Assembly (NCBI GenBank): GCA_038212445.1
Contig: JBBQUM010000031.1
Span: forward strand, 1-64,000
Direction: 5' to 3'
Length of the DNA: 64,000 nt
Source: TMP-7 sp038212445
Lineage (GTDB): Bacteria > Acidobacteriota > Terriglobia > Bryobacterales > Bryobacteraceae
The position numbers and the translations under genes were made by a program. This document shows positions 60,643-64,000 of the stretch, one piece after another; position 1 is the stretch's first letter, and the number at the start of each line of letters is the position of its first letter. The notes under the pieces are model-generated. The model was not told the origin of the DNA. It did no database searches and saw only the letters and a list, made by a program, of their open reading frames with translations.

Positions 60643-63600
60643 ATGGGATCACTTCGAGCTACGACGCTCAAACTGGGGACCCGGATGTTTGGATGGGCAC
60701 TCCTTCTCACTCTTTTCGTCCTTGCGCCATCAACGGGCTATGGACAGACTCTTTACGGCTCGCTCACCGGTAACGTAACGGATGCCTCCGGAGCGGCCAT
60801 TCCCAACGCAAAAGTAGAAGCTCTCAACATCGGCACCGGCATCCTCAAGGTACACATGACCGACGACCGTGGCTCCTACCTGATGTCCGACCTCGCTCCT
60901 GGCAACTACAAGGTGACCATCACCGCTCCATCCTTCGGAACGCGCGTGCAGGAAGGCGCGGTCATCAGCCTCAACACCGTGCTCCGCCTCGATGCCACCT
61001 TGAGCGTCTCCCAGGTCGTTGAGAATGTCGTCGTCAGCGCCGGCTCCGTCACACTGCAAACCGACCGCGCCGACATCAACAACCAGGTACAGTCGCAACA
61101 GATCTCCGACCTGCCGCTGATCAACTCGCAAGGCCGTAACTTCCAGGCTCTATATAAGATCCTTCCGGGCTTTACGCCTCCCGTTGAAGTCCATTCCGAC
61201 TCCGGCAATCCGCAGCGCTCAATGGCCACACAGGCCAACGGCATGCCCCAGTCGAGCAACAACACCAAACTGGATGGCGCCACCATCAGCCATCCGTGGC
61301 TGCCCCGTCTGGTTGCTTACTTGCCCCCGGTTGAAGCCATCTCCGAAGTAAACGTCGTCAGCAACAGCTTCGACGCCGAGCAGGGCATGGCCGGCGGCGC
61401 CGCCATGAACGTCACCATCAAATCCGGCACCAATGAGTTCCACGGCGGCGGCTGGGAGTTCAATAACAACAGCGCTCTCAAGGCCCGCAACTATTTCTAC
61501 TGCCTCTACTCCTGCACCGGCGACCCCAACCGCGCTCCCAAGAATCTCCAAAACCAGTTCGGCGGCATGTTCGGCGGTCCCATCCTGAAGAACAAGCTCT
61601 TCTTCTTCGGCGATTGGGAACGCACCACCCGCCGGCAGTCAGCGTCCGCTCTGCGTACCGTGCCAACGGCTGCCATGCGCACCGGCAACTTCAACGGCAC
61701 CGGCACCACAATCTACGATCCCACCACCGGCAACGCCGATGGCACCGGCCGCACGCCGTTTGCAAACAATACGATTCCTCAGAGCAGCATTGATCCCGCC
61801 GCCGCTTACATGACCAACCTGATCCCGCTCCCCAACCAGAGCGTGTTCCCCAACAACTACCTCGCCATCGGCGGCTACACCCTCACCCGCGACAACGTCG
61901 ACTTCAAAGTGAACTACACGCCCAACGAGAAGTCGCAGATCTTCGGCCGCTACAGCTTCTCGCCCAGCCTCGTGTTTGACCCGCCATCACTCGGCGGCGC
62001 CGGCGGTGATGCCACCAACGGCGGACAGCCCGGACGCGCTCCCGGCCTCATCCAGACCGCGGCCATCGGCGGCACCTACACGCTCAGCCCCCACGTCGTT
62101 CTCGACGGCGTCGTCGGCTACACGCGTCTTCGTCTCGCGGCGGAGAACGTCGACATCGACAAGAACTACGGTCTCGACACCCTGAAGATTCCCGGCACCA
62201 ACGGCACCAACCGTCTCCAGGCCGGCTATCCCCGCTTCACTTTCACAACGTTCTCCAACCTCGGCAATCCCAACGTCTCCAACCCGTTCCTGTTCCGCGA
62301 TAACCAGTACGTCACCAACTTGAGCGTGGGCTGGATGAAGGGCGCGCATTCCATCCGCTTCGGCTTTGAGTACAGCAAGTACGACATCAACCACTTCCAG
62401 CCCCAGGCTTCCAACGGGCCCCGCGGCGGCTTCGGCTTCTCCGGCGGACTCACCTCCCTCAAGGGCGGCGCCTCCACCACCGGCTACAACACCTATGCCG
62501 ACTTCATGCTCGGTCTCGCCGGCAGTATGGGTAAAGACGTCCAGTACATGAATCCGGCGACGGTCCGCATGCCGTCCTACGGCTTCTACATCCGCGACTC
62601 CTGGCAGATCACTCGCAAGTTGACGGTGGACTACGGCATCCGCTACGAGGTCTACCCCGCACCGACCCGCGATCATTGGGCAGGCGAACGCTACGACCCC
62701 AACACCGACCTCGTCTATCGCGGCGGCTACGACACCGGCATCGGCCAGCTTGCCCCGCGCCTAGGCATCGCCTACCGCATGAACGAAAAGACCGTGATCC
62801 GTACCGGCTTCGGCATCAGCGTCGACCCCAACACATTCCGCTATCTTCGCGATGCCTACCCGGCCACGATCTCATCACAGTTCTCCGGCGCCACCAGCTA
62901 TCTCGCCGCCGGCACACTGCGGACCGGCATCCCGGAATTCGTCGGACCGGATCTGAGCAAGGACGTCTTCTCGCTACCGGCCGCTGTCGGAACCACTACC
63001 TTCCCGCAGCAGTTCAATCGCGGATATATCGAGAGCTACAACTTCACGCTGCAGCGCGACGCCGGCCATGGCTTCAATCTCCAGGCAGGCTACGTCGGCA
63101 GCCGGGCCATTCGCCAGACCGTTATCCAGAACATCAACTCGGCCGGTCCCGGCGGCGGCAACGCTGGCCGCGCCCTGTTCGCTAAATTCGCCCGCGTATC
63201 CGACGTCAAATACTTCACGCCGTTTAACACCGCACAATATAACGGCCTGTTGACCAGCGCCACGCGCCGCTTCGGCAATTCGCTGCTCGGAGCCTCCTAC
63301 ACCTTGTCGCGCGCCACCAACTACGGCGACGACACCGACAGCGGCCTCACCTGGAACTGGGTGCCAATGCTTCAGCGCAACAAAGCAGTAGCCGGTTACG
63401 ACCGCACCCACAACTTCCAGCTTTACGGCAATTACAGCCTGCCCTTCGGCCGCGGCCAGAAGTTCATGCAGAGCGGAATCGGCGGAGCGATCCTCGGCGG
63501 CTGGCAGGTGAACTTCATCCTGAGCCGTTACAGTGGGACGCCGTTCACCGTAGGCACCTCGGGCACCTCAGTGAACGCGCCCGGCAACACCCAGACCGCG

Positions 63601-63975
63601 GACCAGATTCTCCCGACAGTCGCGATTCTCGGCGGTCACGGAGTCGGCCAGGCGTACTTCGACCCGAACGCTTTCGCGCCCGTCACCGCAGTCCGGTTTG
63701 GCACCAGCGGCCGCAACATCCTGCGCGGTCCCGGCCTGTTCAATCTGGACGGCAGCGTCTTCCGCGATTTCAGGCTGACTGAACGTTTTAAGCTCCAGTT
63801 CCGCACCGAGATGTTCGGCGTCACCAACACGCCTCAATTCAGCAATCCAGGCGCCACCGCTTCATCGCTAACCCGCAACGCCGATGGCTCGATCAAAGCC
63901 CTGAACGGCTTCGGCGAGATCACCGCAGCCGGGGGCGAGCGCAACATCCGCTTCGCCGCCAAGCTCACCTTCTAA
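60643..63975 (+). CDS. Oar-like TonB-dependent transporter with carboxypeptidase-regulatory domain
   Basis: A 1110-residue outer-membrane protein. The signal peptide is about residues 1-34 (ending GYGQ). A CarboxypepD_reg domain (about 36-120: GSLTGNVTDASGAAIPNAKVEA) is followed by the TonB plug, then a large beta-barrel with many alternating strands. The C-terminus ends in aromatic FAAKLTF, as expected for barrel assembly. The ATG at 60643 follows a GAGG six bases before it; an in-frame TTG lies five codons upstream. The type is common and amplified in Acidobacteria and probably imports large substrates such as peptides or glycans. Confidence 0.9.
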   Translation: MGSLRATTLKLGTRMFGWALLLTLFVLAPSTGYGQTLYGSLTGNVTDASGAAIPNAKVEALNIGTGILKVHMTDDRGSYLMSDLAPGNYKVTITAPSFGTRVQEGAVISLNTVLRLDATLSVSQVVENVVVSAGSVTLQTDRADINNQVQSQQISDLPLINSQGRNFQALYKILPGFTPPVEVHSDSGNPQRSMATQANGMPQSSNNTKLDGATISHPWLPRLVAYLPPVEAISEVNVVSNSFDAEQGMAGGAAMNVTIKSGTNEFHGGGWEFNNNSALKARNYFYCLYSCTGDPNRAPKNLQNQFGGMFGGPILKNKLFFFGDWERTTRRQSASALRTVPTAAMRTGNFNGTGTTIYDPTTGNADGTGRTPFANNTIPQSSIDPAAAYMTNLIPLPNQSVFPNNYLAIGGYTLTRDNVDFKVNYTPNEKSQIFGRYSFSPSLVFDPPSLGGAGGDATNGGQPGRAPGLIQTAAIGGTYTLSPHVVLDGVVGYTRLRLAAENVDIDKNYGLDTLKIPGTNGTNRLQAGYPRFTFTTFSNLGNPNVSNPFLFRDNQYVTNLSVGWMKGAHSIRFGFEYSKYDINHFQPQASNGPRGGFGFSGGLTSLKGGASTTGYNTYADFMLGLAGSMGKDVQYMNPATVRMPSYGFYIRDSWQITRKLTVDYGIRYEVYPAPTRDHWAGERYDPNTDLVYRGGYDTGIGQLAPRLGIAYRMNEKTVIRTGFGISVDPNTFRYLRDAYPATISSQFSGATSYLAAGTLRTGIPEFVGPDLSKDVFSLPAAVGTTTFPQQFNRGYIESYNFTLQRDAGHGFNLQAGYVGSRAIRQTVIQNINSAGPGGGNAGRALFAKFARVSDVKYFTPFNTAQYNGLLTSATRRFGNSLLGASYTLSRATNYGDDTDSGLTWNWVPMLQRNKAVAGYDRTHNFQLYGNYSLPFGRGQKFMQSGIGGAILGGWQVNFILSRYSGTPFTVGTSGTSVNAPGNTQTADQILPTVAILGGHGVGQAYFDPNAFAPVTAVRFGTSGRNILRGPGLFNLDGSVFRDFRLTERFKLQFRTEMFGVTNTPQFSNPGATASSLTRNADGSIKALNGFGEITAAGGERNIRFAAKLTF

Positions 63976-64000
63976 ACCCCAAGCCCGGAAATCGGTGTCA

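Overview
The window is a gene-dense, GC-rich bacterial chromosome segment (about 63 protein genes, no rRNA, tRNA, CRISPR array or intact insertion sequence seen). The mix suggests an Acidobacteriota chromosome, most likely of the Bryobacterales/Solibacter type. The pointers are a very large Oar-like TonB-dependent transporter with an N-terminal carboxypeptidase-regulatory domain, a PEP-CTERM-like exported protein, heme genes of the hemE-hemG type, a large secreted PIG-L protein, and many signal-peptide proteins of unknown role. This placement is an inference from gene content, not from a marker gene.

Region by region. 1-5.3 kb: a small membrane protein, a CpxA/CpxR-like two-component pair, a divergent secreted di-heme oxidoreductase, a lone receiver protein and a flavin reductase. 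5.3-10.7 kb: an HU-type DNA-binding protein with a clear promoter, then a plus-strand run of membrane and envelope genes (EGY-like site-2 protease, two glycosyltransferases, prepilin peptidase, uppS, cdsA). 10.7-10.9 kb: a REP-like cluster of inverted repeats. 10.9-21.2 kb: one long minus-strand run, transcribed as apbE, hemE, hemG, a PilT-type ATPase, a chelatase/MoxR-like AAA ATPase, a VWA protein, a secreted subtilisin and a Spy/CpxP-like protein. 21.3-25.8 kb: a TauE/SafE permease, a small CarboxypepD_reg protein, a YjhG-type dehydratase, and an Rpn-family nuclease gene whose 3' part has been duplicated next to it. 26.1-31.7 kb: an unknown exported pair, a TPR protein, a Tat-type class V aminotransferase, an NTF2-like protein, ruvB and folK.

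31.7-37.7 kb: an OmpA-type lipoprotein behind a strong promoter whose -10 lies in a perfect palindrome, a strong terminator, then a minus-strand operon of an NtrC-type regulator, its histidine kinase and a lipoprotein that appears to start at a non-standard AUU codon, plus a patatin-like phospholipase. 37.8-43 kb: a likely catabolic/uptake operon of a secreted PIG-L deacetylase, a 52-residue membrane protein and a sodium:solute symporter, followed by a methyltransferase. 43-49.9 kb: PEP-CTERM-like protein, AmmeMemoRadiSam protein B, exported RraA-like protein, SprT-like metalloprotein, several unknown membrane proteins, a tiny secreted Cys-containing peptide, and an XRE regulator with a LexA-like C-terminus that has lost its catalytic serine.

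49.9-53.2 kb: ubiX, pheA and a GT39 glycosyltransferase in overlapping frames. 53.2-60.2 kb: minus-strand sugar genes (two TIM-barrel isomerases, Gfo/Idh/MocA and zinc dehydrogenases, a nucleotide-sugar epimerase, and a glycosyltransferase fused to a methyltransferase). 60.2-64 kb: a CsbD stress protein and the complete TonB-dependent transporter. Stop/start overlaps (ATGA, TGATG, GTGA) are very common and support many of the operon and start calls.
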